64,000 nt of DNA from Ktedonospora formicarum (GCF_016587355.1 NZ_BNJF01000001.1:744001-808000), one strand, 5' to 3'. Counted from the first letter of the stretch, positions 47,198-56,482 are shown. Notes: generated by a model from the letters alone, not told the origin. Translations and numbers: made by a program.

Positions 47198-47824
47198 TTA
47201 CGACTGTCCTTCGCGGTTCTCTTTCGCAATCCCCTGGAAGTAAATGTGCCTGAGATGCTCAGAGAGGTCTTCGGCGGTAAGCTGAGGATCTTCGCGCAGC
47301 AGACGACTATACACCACAGGCGAGAGCAGGCTAAAGAATGCCTGAACCATAACAGAGGTAGGCAATGCGGTAGCAAACTCACCGGAGCGCTTACCATCTT
47401 CCAACAGCGCGGCCACACCTTCCTTGATACGAGCCACTGGAAGCGAAAACCGTTCACGCAGAATGCAAGCGATCTCCGCATTATCAAGCGCATACACGAT
47501 ATGTATAGACTTATCGGAGAAGCATAATTGCATGAATTCGAGCACAGAAACGAGACGCTCCTTCGCAGTTCCGGGTCTGGTCTGGGCTTTCTCAATAATA
47601 TCCTGGAACATGCTCAGGCTATGGGCGAAGAGTTCAGCCACCAGATCTTCCTTACGCTGAAAATGCAGGTATAGCGTTCCCTTAGCAATGCCAACACGCG
47701 AGGCTATCTCATCCATAGACATCTGATGATATCCCTGTTCAAAGAGCATATCTCGCGTCACCTGAAGTATCAAATCCTGGCGCTCTCTGCGTTGCCTCTC
47801 TTTCAGAGAGAGTGGTTGATTCAT
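47198..47824 (-). CDS. TetR-family regulator (paralogue 1 at the efflux locus)
   Basis: A 208-residue TetR protein with HTH SMDEIASRVGIAKGTLYLHFQRKEDL and a helical ligand domain. It lies 157 bp upstream of the MFS gene on the same strand and probably represses the operon and itself. Over the first 60 residues it closely resembles the TetR at 43097; the ligand domains are less alike, so they may respond to different compounds. Confidence 0.9.
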   Translation of the reverse strand: MNQPLSLKERQRRERQDLILQVTRDMLFEQGYHQMSMDEIASRVGIAKGTLYLHFQRKEDLVAELFAHSLSMFQDIIEKAQTRPGTAKERLVSVLEFMQLCFSDKSIHIVYALDNAEIACILRERFSLPVARIKEGVAALLEDGKRSGEFATALPTSVMVQAFFSLLSPVVYSRLLREDPQLTAEDLSEHLRHIYFQGIAKENREGQS

Positions 47825-48158
47825 AATCTATATGACGGTCTCCATCAATGTTAGACTCACAAAACCAAAGAATGACTCTTGATTTCTCAGTTTGACTTAA
47901 CATTTAAATCTTTGACTTTGTAGTCATAAATTTAACAGAACGTCATAAATTTGTCAAGGGTCACTGGGAGCGGATTGAAGTAGGCTATATAGAAAGTTTC
48001 ACAAGCCTGGGTGGGCTCATCAAGTAAGGGAAGGTAGAGATCTGAATTTTTATAGGTCGCGGGAGAATTTGCTACACATGAAGAGAGGTAGCGAGAAGAA
48101 TGAATCTTCTGCGCTACCTCTCTTCTAAATTTGCAGGCTTCTCGAAGTGTTCCTGAAA
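47825..48158. other. Intergenic region with TetR promoter and LysM-gene hairpin
   Basis: AT-rich next to the TetR gene. TGACT-TTGT-AGTCA (47913-47926) is a perfect inverted repeat about 90 bp upstream of the TetR start, in a stretch with several TTTGACT-like words, so it is a candidate operator. A strong hairpin at 48080-48125 belongs to the LysM gene. No gene is seen. Confidence 0.45.
48080..48125 (-). terminator. Hairpin after the LysM gene
   Basis: GAAGAGAGGTAGCG pairs perfectly with CGCTACCTCTCTTC, and inside AGAAG/CTTCT pairs again. It starts 34 bp beyond the stop of the LysM gene. No U tract. Confidence 0.6.
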
Positions 48159-48857
48159 TTAAGGCTGACAGGCCCACTCGCGCCAGCTATAACCATCGCG
48201 TGAAAAGATTTCGTAAGCGGCTTGGATATTTGCCTGAGCGTCATATGGTGACTTACTCGCCTGAGACGTGGTGTTCCAGGTGCTAGGATAGAGAATCTGG
48301 AAGACACCGGCGGCATGGCTACCGCCAATCGAAATCGAGTTCGTCGCGTTAGGATTCATCGTCGACTCGCACATGGCGACGCGTTTCGCAGCTGGAGCGT
48401 AAGTGCCAAATACATCATCAATCATGCCCTCAACGCTCTTGCTCTGAGTAGGCGTGGAGGTAGTAGTAGGCGTAGTTGTCGGTTTGGAAGGAGCGCCACT
48501 CACAGCTTTCCCAGAAAGACAGATCTCCTGGCCGGCAAAAATAAGATCTGGGTTCGCCAGGCCATTCAACTTCGCCAGGTCTTTCCAATTAAGACCTTTT
48601 TTCTGAGCGATCCCACTTAGCGTATCGCCCCTCACCACGTTGTACGCGGTCCCCGTGCAGCTAGACTTGGCATGCGCTCCAAGTGTATTCATTCCTATCA
48701 AACCACTCACGCACAGAACTGTAAACAGGATCGCCAGACGTATAGCGCCCCAGCGGCTCATCTTGTTCAGACGTAGAGTGTTTAGGATATGCTTATAACC
48801 CTTCAACTGTAACCTCACTGTTCTTTCCATTTGCACTGGTCGATATAAGTTATACAA
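48159..48857 (-). CDS. LysM and lytic-transglycosylase-like (SLT) secreted protein
   Basis: A 232-residue protein. A helix (LAILFTVLCVSGLIGMNTLGAHA, about residues 40-62) looks like a signal peptide with an AHA-type cleavage site. A LysM domain follows (YNVVRGDTLSGIAQKKGLNW), then a Thr/Pro linker and a lysozyme-like domain with the catalytic Glu in VAMCESTMNPNA and GVFQILYPSTW. Cys residues near both ends may pair. It should bind and cut peptidoglycan outside the cell, like Rpf/SLT proteins. ATGs at 48857 and 48830 (MERTVRLQ) are both possible; the exact start is uncertain. Confidence 0.82.
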   Translation of the reverse strand: MYNLYRPVQMERTVRLQLKGYKHILNTLRLNKMSRWGAIRLAILFTVLCVSGLIGMNTLGAHAKSSCTGTAYNVVRGDTLSGIAQKKGLNWKDLAKLNGLANPDLIFAGQEICLSGKAVSGAPSKPTTTPTTTSTPTQSKSVEGMIDDVFGTYAPAAKRVAMCESTMNPNATNSISIGGSHAAGVFQILYPSTWNTTSQASKSPYDAQANIQAAYEIFSRDGYSWREWACQP

Positions 48858-49593
48858 CTGCTATTTCGAACATCAGCATGTATACTCATGTCACAGGCCA
48901 GGGGCAGCATCGAACGCCCCTGCGACAAATACTAGCAATTCCCAGGGGTGAGCCTTATCCCGACTTTTGTTTCAATGAGGAGTATCCCAATCCATTGTCA
49001 GCTAGCGCAACCCCAACATTGAAAATAACCAATGCAATATACCGTTGTTTACAAGCGCGTATGCCTTCCATTGCTTCTAGCGCGCATGGACCTCAAACAG
49101 GCACCAAATCTGGTAGTCGGTGTCTATGAGATTAAAGATATAATATATTGAAGTTCCCAGATACGCAATGATACACAGGGATACATAGGCCAAAGTACCT
49201 ATTCGCCAGCCTCTCCACCTGACAATAAATAGGACTAAACGCTCTCCAGAGGCTATTTCAGCGTTTATGGATTCTCTTGCTCGAAGGTACTACACAGGTA
49301 AGTAGGGGAGAAGTCATTAAAAAGAAGAGGTTATATAAATAAAATCAGCAATTCAACTGATAAGCTTGCTAATATCAACTTTTTATGTTATGTTGGCTTT
49401 CGCCAAGTAAGAGACATAAGACACTATGTCGCCTGCTTTGCCTTACACATCTTGTCATCGTAGGTTACGTGAACCCATATATCGCGTGCGATACAGATCT
49501 GCGAAATTGTTTTCTTGTACATACCCCATCTTCTTTGCCACCACCTGTAATCACGATGGTAGCGCAATATAACGCATGTTAAGGAAGGATCGT
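48858..49593. other. Intergenic region upstream of the hydrogenase operon
   Basis: About 735 bp between divergent genes; 49280-49400 is AT-rich. No convincing gene is found; a 65-codon frame at 49385-49582 has no family features. The hydrogenase promoter must lie here, but I could not pick a clear -35/-10 pair. AAGGAAGG at 49581-49588 is the ribosome site of the first gene. Confidence 0.45.
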
Positions 49594-50622
49594 ATGGCAA
49601 CAAGAGCGCGCGTAGAGGAAGTCCACATCATTTGGATGACGGGTGGTCTGAGTTGCGATGGTGATACGGTCTCCATCACAGCCGCCAGTCAGCCAAGCAT
49701 CGAAGACGTGGTCATGGGTGCCATCCCTGGGCTTCCCCAGGTACATTTACACAATCCAGTGCTCGCCTATGAGGTGGGTGAAGACTTTATGACGTGGTGG
49801 TATAAGGCTGAGCGGGGAGAAATCGATCCCTTTGTCCTCGTCATGGAGGGCTCGATACCCAATGAGAACATCAAAGCCGAAGGATACTGGGCTGCGCAGG
49901 GCAACGATCCCGTCACGAATCAGCCCATTCCCACCACACAATGGATTGATCGCCTGGCACCCAAAGCCTGGGCTGTTGTAGCGGCTGGCACTTGCGCCAC
50001 CTATGGCGGCATCCATGCCATGCAAGGCAATCCAACCGGGGCGATGGGGTTAGCGGATTACCTGGGTCCCGATTGGCGCTCCATAGCGGGTGTACCTATT
50101 GTTAATGTTCCTGGTTGCCCAGTCCAGCCAGACAACTTCATGGAAACCCTGCTCTATCTGCTCTACCAGGCAGCTGGCATGGCTCCTATGATTCCCCTCG
50201 ACGAAGCGTTACGCCCCACCTGGCTTTTTGGCAAAACTGTACATGAAGGCTGCGACCGTGGCAGTTACTATGAAGAGGGTGACTTCGCCATGGAATATGG
50301 TTCCCCGAAATGCCTTGTCAAGCTAGGTTGCTGGGGACCTGTCGTGCAATGCAATGTTCCTAAACGTGGCTGGATGGCGGGACTAGGTGGCTGCCCCAAT
50401 GTTGGCGGAATCTGCATTGGCTGTACCATGCCTGGCTTCCCCGACAAGTTCCAGCCCTTTATGGACGAGCCACCAGGTGCCAAAGCCTCGACCAACCTGA
50501 TTAGCCTCTATGGTCCCGCAATGCGCAGGTTACGCAATCTCACGAACACGACACTCAATAAGGAACCATCCTGGCGACATAAGGGTCGAGAACTAGCAAC
50601 CAGCTATCATCCAAGATGGTAA
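49594..50622 (+). CDS. hhyS: [NiFe]-hydrogenase small subunit, group 1h (actinobacterial type)
   Basis: A 342-residue iron-sulfur subunit passing electrons from the active site. The proximal cluster site reads GGLSCDGDTVS: Cys21 is kept, but the usual second Cys is Asp24, a change known for the oxygen-tolerant actinobacterial-type enzyme of Ralstonia. Other cluster ligands are in AAGTCATYGG, VPGCPVQPDNF, HEGCDRGSYYEEG, KLGCWGPVVQCN and GGICIGCTMPGFPD. There is no Tat signal and no C-terminal helix, so it is not exported as usual for group 1 enzymes. The ATG at 49594 has AAGGAAGG six bases upstream. Confidence 0.95.
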   Translation: MATRARVEEVHIIWMTGGLSCDGDTVSITAASQPSIEDVVMGAIPGLPQVHLHNPVLAYEVGEDFMTWWYKAERGEIDPFVLVMEGSIPNENIKAEGYWAAQGNDPVTNQPIPTTQWIDRLAPKAWAVVAAGTCATYGGIHAMQGNPTGAMGLADYLGPDWRSIAGVPIVNVPGCPVQPDNFMETLLYLLYQAAGMAPMIPLDEALRPTWLFGKTVHEGCDRGSYYEEGDFAMEYGSPKCLVKLGCWGPVVQCNVPKRGWMAGLGGCPNVGGICIGCTMPGFPDKFQPFMDEPPGAKASTNLISLYGPAMRRLRNLTNTTLNKEPSWRHKGRELATSYHPRW

Positions 50623-50680
50623 ACACCCCTCTATGAGATGCCAGATAGGCTGGCACCTCTCGACAGAAAGAGAGAGCTCT

Positions 50681-52477
50681 ATGGCGACTCAGATTAAGCG
50701 GGGAGCGGCTCCAGCACCGCCAACGCAACTTGTCGAGATGTCGTGGGACCCGATTACCCGCATCGTCGGCAGTCTGGGCATTTATACCAAAATCGATTTC
50801 CAAAAGCGCAAGGTTGTCGAGTGTTACAGTACATCGTCGATCTTTCGCGGCTACAGTCTCTTCATGCAGGGGAAAGACCCACGCGACGCCCACTTCATCA
50901 CCAGCCGCATCTGTGGCATCTGTGGCGATAACCACGCCACCTGCTCAGTCTATACACAAAATATGGCTTATGGTATCAAGCCACCAGCGTTAGGCGAGTG
51001 GGTTATCAATCTGGGCGAGGCGGCGGAATACATGTTTGACCACAATCTCTATCAGGAGAATCTGGTTGGCGTGGACTTCTGCGAAAAGATGGTTCGCGAG
51101 ACCAATCCTGGGGTGCTGGAACGAGCGGAGAAGACAGAAGCCCCGCACGCAGACGCTCACGGATATCGCACCATCGCGGATATTATGCGCGCGCTCAATC
51201 CCTTTACGGGCGAATTTTATCGCGAGGCGCTCCAGATGAGTCGTCTGACGCGTGAGAAGTTCTGCCTGATGGAGGGGCGTCACGTTCACCCTTCGACGCT
51301 CTACCCAGGTGGTGTAGGAACAGTCGCGACCGTTCAACTCTTCACAGACTACCTTGTACGCCTGATGAAATATGTAGAGTTCATGAAGAAGGTAGTACCG
51401 CTGCACGACGACCTGTTCGACTTCTTCTATGAGGCACTTCCCGGCTATGAGCAAGTAGGGTATCGCCAAACATTGCTGGGCTGTTGGGGATCATTCCAGG
51501 ACCCCGAAGTATGCGACTATGACTACCACACGATGAATAAGTGGGGCAAGGCTATGTTTGTCACGCCTGGCGTAGTCGTTGACAATGAATTGGTTACCAC
51601 AAATCTCGTCGATATCAATCTGGGCATTCGTATTCTGCTCGGCAGTTCATACTACGATGACTGGGAGAACGAGCGCACCTTCGTCGACCGCGATCCACTG
51701 GGCAACCCCATTGACAAGCGCCATCCCTGGAATCAGACGACCATCCCCAGACCACAGAAGCGTGACTTCCAGGGTAAATATAGCTGGGTGATGTCGCCAC
51801 GCTGGTATGATCAGCGCAGCGGCAAGTATCTGGCACTCGATACCGGGGGTGGTCCCATAGCACGCCTCTGGACGACTGCGCTGGCAGGCATCGTTAACCT
51901 GGATGGCTACATTGAGGCAACGGGGCAGAGTGTAAAGATTCGCCTCCCCAAGACAGCTATGAAGCCCGAAGTTGAGTTTGAGTGGAAGATCCCACCGTGG
52001 AGCAATGCCATTGAGCGCGACCGGGCACGCACCTACTTCCAGGCTTACTCAGCCGCCGTAGCACTCTATTGCATCAACAAAGCTCTTGATGAGATTCGCG
52101 CGGGCCACACCAAGACCTGGAGCGACTTTTCAGTACCCAAGGAAGCTATTGGTTGTGGCTTCCACGAAGCGGTACGCGGCGTACTCTCACACCATATGGT
52201 GATTGAGAATGGCAAGATAGCTAACTATCACCCCTATCCGCCAACCCCCTGGAATGCTAGTGTACGCGACATCTATGGCACCCCTGGACCCTATGAGGAT
52301 GCTGTACAAAATACGCCCATTTTTGAGGAAAATGGACCGGACAACTTTAAGGGCATCGATATCATGCGTGCGGTAAGGAGCTTTGATCCCTGTCTTCCCT
52401 GTGGTGTCCATATGTACCTGGGGCCGGGAAAAGAATTACAAGTGGTCCACTCTCCTACATTTGGACCAAAAATGTAG
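50681..52477 (+). CDS. hhyL: [NiFe]-hydrogenase large subunit, group 1h
   Basis: A 598-residue catalytic subunit. The NiFe site Cys pairs are RICGICGDNH (Cys78, Cys81) and DPCLPCGVH (Cys571, Cys574). About 21 residues follow the last His and should be cut off by the endopeptidase encoded at 55937 after metal insertion. GRHVHPSTLYPGG is a group-typical internal motif. Enzymes of this group oxidise atmospheric or trace H2 in starved cells, feeding the respiratory chain. The ATG at 50681 (MATQIKRGA) is preferred; an in-frame ATG at 50633 has no better ribosome site. It follows hhyS by 58 nt. Confidence 0.96.
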   Translation: MATQIKRGAAPAPPTQLVEMSWDPITRIVGSLGIYTKIDFQKRKVVECYSTSSIFRGYSLFMQGKDPRDAHFITSRICGICGDNHATCSVYTQNMAYGIKPPALGEWVINLGEAAEYMFDHNLYQENLVGVDFCEKMVRETNPGVLERAEKTEAPHADAHGYRTIADIMRALNPFTGEFYREALQMSRLTREKFCLMEGRHVHPSTLYPGGVGTVATVQLFTDYLVRLMKYVEFMKKVVPLHDDLFDFFYEALPGYEQVGYRQTLLGCWGSFQDPEVCDYDYHTMNKWGKAMFVTPGVVVDNELVTTNLVDINLGIRILLGSSYYDDWENERTFVDRDPLGNPIDKRHPWNQTTIPRPQKRDFQGKYSWVMSPRWYDQRSGKYLALDTGGGPIARLWTTALAGIVNLDGYIEATGQSVKIRLPKTAMKPEVEFEWKIPPWSNAIERDRARTYFQAYSAAVALYCINKALDEIRAGHTKTWSDFSVPKEAIGCGFHEAVRGVLSHHMVIENGKIANYHPYPPTPWNASVRDIYGTPGPYEDAVQNTPIFEENGPDNFKGIDIMRAVRSFDPCLPCGVHMYLGPGKELQVVHSPTFGPKM

Positions 52478-52515
52478 TGCGAACGCCCAAAAAAACGAAG
52501 TCAGAGGAATAGCCT

Positions 52516-52734
52516 ATGCCAGAAAAGAAACACCATATCGAACCAATACACCAGAGCGGCACGGAGAAAGGAGAAGAGGTTGTCGGAGGCGCAGGGAAAG
52601 AGGCTGGGCGTCACGATACTGATATAAGGGGAGCGGGACGACGCGCTGGCAAGTCCACAGCGCGAAGTGCCAGCGGCGTTGTCAATTCGACGAAGGTGGT
52701 TGATCCTGAGAGCCCATACCTGCCGCCATCTTGA
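52516..52734 (+). CDS. 72-residue hydrophilic protein in the hydrogenase operon
   Basis: A polar, Gly/Lys/Glu-rich, probably disordered protein (MPEKKHHIEPIHQSG...), without Cys. It ends DPESPYLPPS. AGAGGA lies seven bases before the ATG, and it sits 38 nt after hhyL and 37 nt before the NifU-like gene. No family recognised; its place suggests a helper for subunit assembly. Confidence 0.55.
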   Translation: MPEKKHHIEPIHQSGTEKGEEVVGGAGKEAGRHDTDIRGAGRRAGKSTARSASGVVNSTKVVDPESPYLPPS

Positions 52735-52771
52735 CCAGAAGAGTATCGATAAGACGAGAGGGGAAGTATCC

Positions 52772-53338
52772 ATGCAGCAATATCAGCAGGAGCACCAGCA
52801 ACGCGCGGCGCGGATCGAGGAATTGCTTCAAGAGGTATCCATGTTCAAGGATGCCCAGGCTCGTTCGACCACTGAAGAGCTTGTTCAACTGCTCCTTGAT
52901 CTGTATGGGGAAGGACTAGCGCGTATGTTGAAGCTGACACAGCGCGCGTCCACAACGGGAGAAGCGTTGGTTGAACGCTTCACACAAGACGAGTTGTTGG
53001 CATCCCTCCTGTTACTGCATGGACTTCACCCTCTCGACATAGAAACACGTGTACACCAAGCTTTGGAAAGGGTACGCTCCACTCCAACAGCACGGAACGG
53101 GACAGTCGAACTACTGGAGATGGAAGAAGGTCGGATACGCGTGCGCCTCAATGGGACTCATGGTTGTCATAGCTGCCACGCATCCAGCACCTCCTTTAGC
53201 ACACTGGTCGAGCAGGCACTACGCGAGGCAGCACCCGAATTAGAAGAGATACTGATCGAACAAGATAGCCAGGAGTCACGCACCAGGATACCAGTGACAT
53301 TCGTACCAACGCGACGGCAAAGAGATAAAACAAGGTAG
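52772..53338 (+). CDS. NifU-like (C-terminal domain) protein of the hydrogenase operon
   Basis: A 188-residue protein. The first 100 residues are helical (RIEELLQEVSMFKDAQARST, and a HGLHPLDIETRVHQALE turn). The rest is a NifU-C/Nfu-type fold with the cluster-binding pair in GTHGCHSCHASSTSF, where Nfu proteins have GxCxxC. It may carry or insert an Fe-S cluster, for instance for hhyS, or act as an electron carrier. GAGGGGAAG precedes the ATG at 52772. Confidence 0.75.
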   Translation: MQQYQQEHQQRAARIEELLQEVSMFKDAQARSTTEELVQLLLDLYGEGLARMLKLTQRASTTGEALVERFTQDELLASLLLLHGLHPLDIETRVHQALERVRSTPTARNGTVELLEMEEGRIRVRLNGTHGCHSCHASSTSFSTLVEQALREAAPELEEILIEQDSQESRTRIPVTFVPTRRQRDKTR

Positions 53339-53344
53339 GTCAGC

Positions 53345-54025
53345 ATGACGACAATCTATCCAGGCGACAGTTCCGAGAGCCGACCTCACATCTCACTAAA
53401 AGCATTGCGTCGCTTTACCCTAAAACAAACGGATGAGCCTCCAATAACGCGAGAGCATTGTGAGCTATGCGGCGAACCACTTCCCTCAGAACATCACCAC
53501 CTGCTAGCACTCTCTAGCCGCGCCTGCCTATGTGCCTGCAATGCCTGTGCTCTCCTCTTCAAGAGTGAACGACAGCAAGCACGCTATAAGACCGTCCCGC
53601 GCCGCTTCCTGACATTCGTACAATTTCATCTTGAGGATGAAGCCTGGGAAGCACTAGCCCTACCAGTCAATATGGTTTACATCTTCCGCACAGGAAAGGG
53701 GGCGCGGGCCTTCTATCCCAGCCCTGCGGGGGCGATGGAATCACTACTGGACCTGGATGACTGGGAGAACATTACGCAAGCTAATCCACATCTGCAAGAC
53801 ATGGAAGAGGAGGTAGAAGCCCTACTCATCAATCGCGTACGCGGACACAATGAGTGTTACCTGGTTCCAATTGATACTTGCTATCAGCTCGTCGGTCTGA
53901 TACGCCTGTGCTGGCGCGGCTTGAGCGGAGGACAGGAAGCCTGGGAGGCCATAGATAGCTTCTTCCGTGATCTGCGCGAACGCGCGACAGTGATTGACGA
54001 AGGAGAGCAGCCATGCCAGATCTAA
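53345..54025 (+). CDS. DUF5947-like protein of the hydrogenase operon
   Basis: A 226-residue cytoplasmic protein that I match to DUF5947 from memory of actinobacterial group-1h operons. Near residue 38 it has CELCGEPLPSEHHHLL, and near 60 CLCACNACALLF, so CxxC, a His run, and CxCxxC could bind an Fe-S cluster or metal. The rest (FLTFVQFHLEDEAWEALALPV and GLIRLCWRGLSGGQEAWEAI) is unassigned. It starts 6 nt after the NifU-like stop and overlaps the next gene by 13 nt, so it is firmly in the operon. Confidence 0.75.
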   Translation: MTTIYPGDSSESRPHISLKALRRFTLKQTDEPPITREHCELCGEPLPSEHHHLLALSSRACLCACNACALLFKSERQQARYKTVPRRFLTFVQFHLEDEAWEALALPVNMVYIFRTGKGARAFYPSPAGAMESLLDLDDWENITQANPHLQDMEEEVEALLINRVRGHNECYLVPIDTCYQLVGLIRLCWRGLSGGQEAWEAIDSFFRDLRERATVIDEGEQPCQI

Positions 54026-54663
54026 ACTTCGCCATCGTGGGGGCGGAGGCTCCAACATATGCCGCAACGCCTACGCTGCTCTTCAAATTAGACATAAGTA
54101 ATACCGATGATAATGAGATCATTCACTCCATCTCGTTGCGTTGCCAGATTCAAATCGCGGTCACCAAACGCCACTATAGCGCGCGGGCGCAAGCACGGCT
54201 CCTGGACGTCTTTGGAGAGCCGACACGCTGGGGAGAAACTCTACGCAATCAACTCTGGACACACACGAACGTCGTTGTGCCGCAATTCAGCGGCAACACA
54301 CTGGTAGACCTGCCAGTCCCTTGTACTTATGATTTTAATGTTGTGAGCGCCAAGTACTTTGACGCACTTGAAGACGGCGAGATTCCCTTGATTTTCCTCT
54401 TTAGCGGTACCATCTTCTACGCGGGGGAGCAAGGGCAGTTACAGATCGAACAAGTTCCCTGGTCGAAGGAGGCCACATTTCAGCTCCCTGTGAGCCTGTG
54501 GCAGGAGATGATCGCGCACTATTATCCAAACACGGCCTGGATACGAATGCACAAAGATATCTTCGACCAGTTGAATGCCTACAAGATCTCTCATAAACTG
54601 CTGACCTGGGATGAGACACTGCTTCAACTCTTATACAGTGCAAGCAAGGAGATCAAACCATGA
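54013..54663 (+). CDS. DUF6084-like protein of the hydrogenase operon
   Basis: A 216-residue protein starting MPDLNFAIVGAEAPTYAATP, which I match to DUF6084 of hydrogenase operons. The pattern is beta-rich at first (LLFKLDISNTDDNEIIHSIS) and lacks membrane helices and Cys clusters; WLxMxK-type WIRMHKDIFDQL is near the end. Function unknown. It overlaps its upstream neighbour by 13 nt and the next gene by 4 nt (ATGA). Confidence 0.75.
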   Translation: MPDLNFAIVGAEAPTYAATPTLLFKLDISNTDDNEIIHSISLRCQIQIAVTKRHYSARAQARLLDVFGEPTRWGETLRNQLWTHTNVVVPQFSGNTLVDLPVPCTYDFNVVSAKYFDALEDGEIPLIFLFSGTIFYAGEQGQLQIEQVPWSKEATFQLPVSLWQEMIAHYYPNTAWIRMHKDIFDQLNAYKISHKLLTWDETLLQLLYSASKEIKP

Positions 54664-55940
54664 AGCTAGAGCAAGTCAGAGCTATTGCTGAAGCGGTGAT
54701 GTACGAGGGCTATATCCTTTATCCCTACAGACACAACGCGCTCAAAAACCGTATTCGCTGGACCATCGGCGTTGTCTATCCTCGCGCCTACAGCGAGGCT
54801 CAGGGCGGCATTGATCCCTGGCAGATGCATACGGAATGCTTGATAGAAGGCTCACCTATGACCCACCTCTCGGTGACCAGCCGCTTCTTGCACTTGCTCG
54901 ATTGCTTAAACTCAAACGAAAGTGATACCTGGCAGGAAGGCATGGAGCGAGAAGTACAAGCACCCACTCTTACGCTCCATGCCCTATCAGAGAGTCCGCG
55001 AAGCGTGCGAATCAACTTTGCGGGTACCCATCTGCCAGCGGATACATCCGGTATCGTGCGCACTATGCAAGCGTTACAGGGAGAACTGGCGATAGGATGT
55101 TCGCAACTTGGGGCAAACCTGTTCAAGCTCACTATAGATATCGCGAATACAACTCCAAATACAGCGGAGATCGACAGTCGGCATGAGGCAATATTACGCC
55201 ATGCCTTTATCTCGATCCACACGATTATGCATATCAAAGATGGCTCATTCGTCTCGCTCCTAGAATATCCAGAGGCACTTCGGGAGCAGGTAGAGAACTG
55301 CCGAAACATACGCACATGGCCAGTTTTAGTAGGGAAGCAAGGGGAAAGAGACTGTATGCTCTCGGCACCCATCATTCTCTATGATTACCCACAGATAGCT
55401 CCAGAGAGTCCTGGCGCCTTCTTTGATGGCACGGAAATTGATGAGTTACTTACGCTACGTATCCTGACATTAAGTGATGAAGAGAAAGAAGCTATGCGCC
55501 AGGGTGGTGAGTCGACGCGTAAGTTGCTTGAGCGAGTTGAAGCAATGTCTCCTGAACAGTTGATGAGACTACATGGCACGCTCCGCGACTGGCAAGCCAG
55601 CGATGAAGCGCGGAATGACTCAACGGGACAGAACGGATCAATCTTCCCAGGCGAGGATTATCCACCACCGCAGGGCATACGCATCGCCAACCATAATGTC
55701 AGAAAGGGTGATCGTGTACGCCTGCACCCCAGGCTGCGCGCAGACGCCTTCGATATGTTACTCGAAGGCAAAATAGGGCGAGTCGAGTGTATTCAACAAG
55801 ACTTCGAGAACCGTCTCTATCTCGTTGTAACGTTAGATGACGATCCAGGGCGTGAGCAGTGGGATGAACGCGTCTTGCCTGGGCATCGCTTCTTCTTCGC
55901 ACCAGAAGAGATTGAGCCATTGGGAAGGGTATCGCTATGA
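54660..55940 (+). CDS. Uncharacterised 426-residue protein of the hydrogenase operon
   Basis: No family recognised by name. It starts with a helix and a strand-rich part (YEGYILYPYRHNALKNRIRW and GVVYPRAYSEAQGG), has NFAGTHLPADTSG in the middle, a Glu-rich helical stretch near 275-310 (LSDEEKEAMRQG), and a small C-terminal beta-barrel-like domain (VRKGDRVRLHPRLRADAFD and GKIGRVECIQQDF) that recalls SH3-like barrels. The start YEGYILYPYR recurs in my memory of proteins of such operons. It overlaps both neighbours by 4 nt, so translation is coupled. Confidence 0.65.
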   Translation: MKLEQVRAIAEAVMYEGYILYPYRHNALKNRIRWTIGVVYPRAYSEAQGGIDPWQMHTECLIEGSPMTHLSVTSRFLHLLDCLNSNESDTWQEGMEREVQAPTLTLHALSESPRSVRINFAGTHLPADTSGIVRTMQALQGELAIGCSQLGANLFKLTIDIANTTPNTAEIDSRHEAILRHAFISIHTIMHIKDGSFVSLLEYPEALREQVENCRNIRTWPVLVGKQGERDCMLSAPIILYDYPQIAPESPGAFFDGTEIDELLTLRILTLSDEEKEAMRQGGESTRKLLERVEAMSPEQLMRLHGTLRDWQASDEARNDSTGQNGSIFPGEDYPPPQGIRIANHNVRKGDRVRLHPRLRADAFDMLLEGKIGRVECIQQDFENRLYLVVTLDDDPGREQWDERVLPGHRFFFAPEEIEPLGRVSL

Positions 55941-56482
55941 GCCAACAAGTAACCCAAGAGCAGCAAATCAGCATTCTAATCGCTGGTATCGGAAACATTT
56001 TCCTGGGTGATGATGGCTTTGGCGTCGAAGTAGCACAGCGTCTCCTCAGGCGCGTCGACTCAGCCTATCCAGATAGCGTCCGCGTGGTCGATTTTGGCAT
56101 CAGGGGCATCGAATTGGCCTACACACTGCTGGATGACTATGACTTAATCATCCTTGTTGATACGCTGCCATGCCTGGGATCGCCAGGAACATTACATCTG
56201 CTGGAGATAGGAGCTACCCAAAAGGAGCAGACCCAAAACCTTGAAGAAGCACAATATGTCTACCTGGATGGGCATAGTATGGACCCGGTCAAAGTACTTT
56301 CCTTTGCGCACACGCTAGGAGCCAGACCCAAACGCACACTACTAGTTGGCTGTGAGGCCGCGACTTCACTAAATGAGGAAAGCGAACTGGACTTTCAGCC
56401 TGGACTTAGCCATGAAGTTGCGCAGGCAATCGATGGAGCTATACAGATGATCGACTGCCTTGTACAAGAAATTTCCTGCTAG
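55937..56482 (+). CDS. Hydrogenase maturation endopeptidase (HybD/HyaD family)
   Basis: A 181-residue protease that should remove the C-terminal tail of the large subunit once nickel is in place. It shows GIGNIFLGDDGFGVEVAQRL (Ni-sensing Glu), LVDTLPCLGSPG (Asp) and DGHSMDPVKVLSFA (His), the three metal-contact points of HybD. Its start overlaps the preceding gene by 4 nt. Confidence 0.92.
   Translation: MSQQVTQEQQISILIAGIGNIFLGDDGFGVEVAQRLLRRVDSAYPDSVRVVDFGIRGIELAYTLLDDYDLIILVDTLPCLGSPGTLHLLEIGATQKEQTQNLEEAQYVYLDGHSMDPVKVLSFAHTLGARPKRTLLVGCEAATSLNEESELDFQPGLSHEVAQAIDGAIQMIDCLVQEISC

Noticed and set aside
49385..49582. 65-codon frame just upstream of the hydrogenase genes
   Set aside because: No similarity or ribosome site; it ends right at the hhyS ribosome site and is likely leader DNA.
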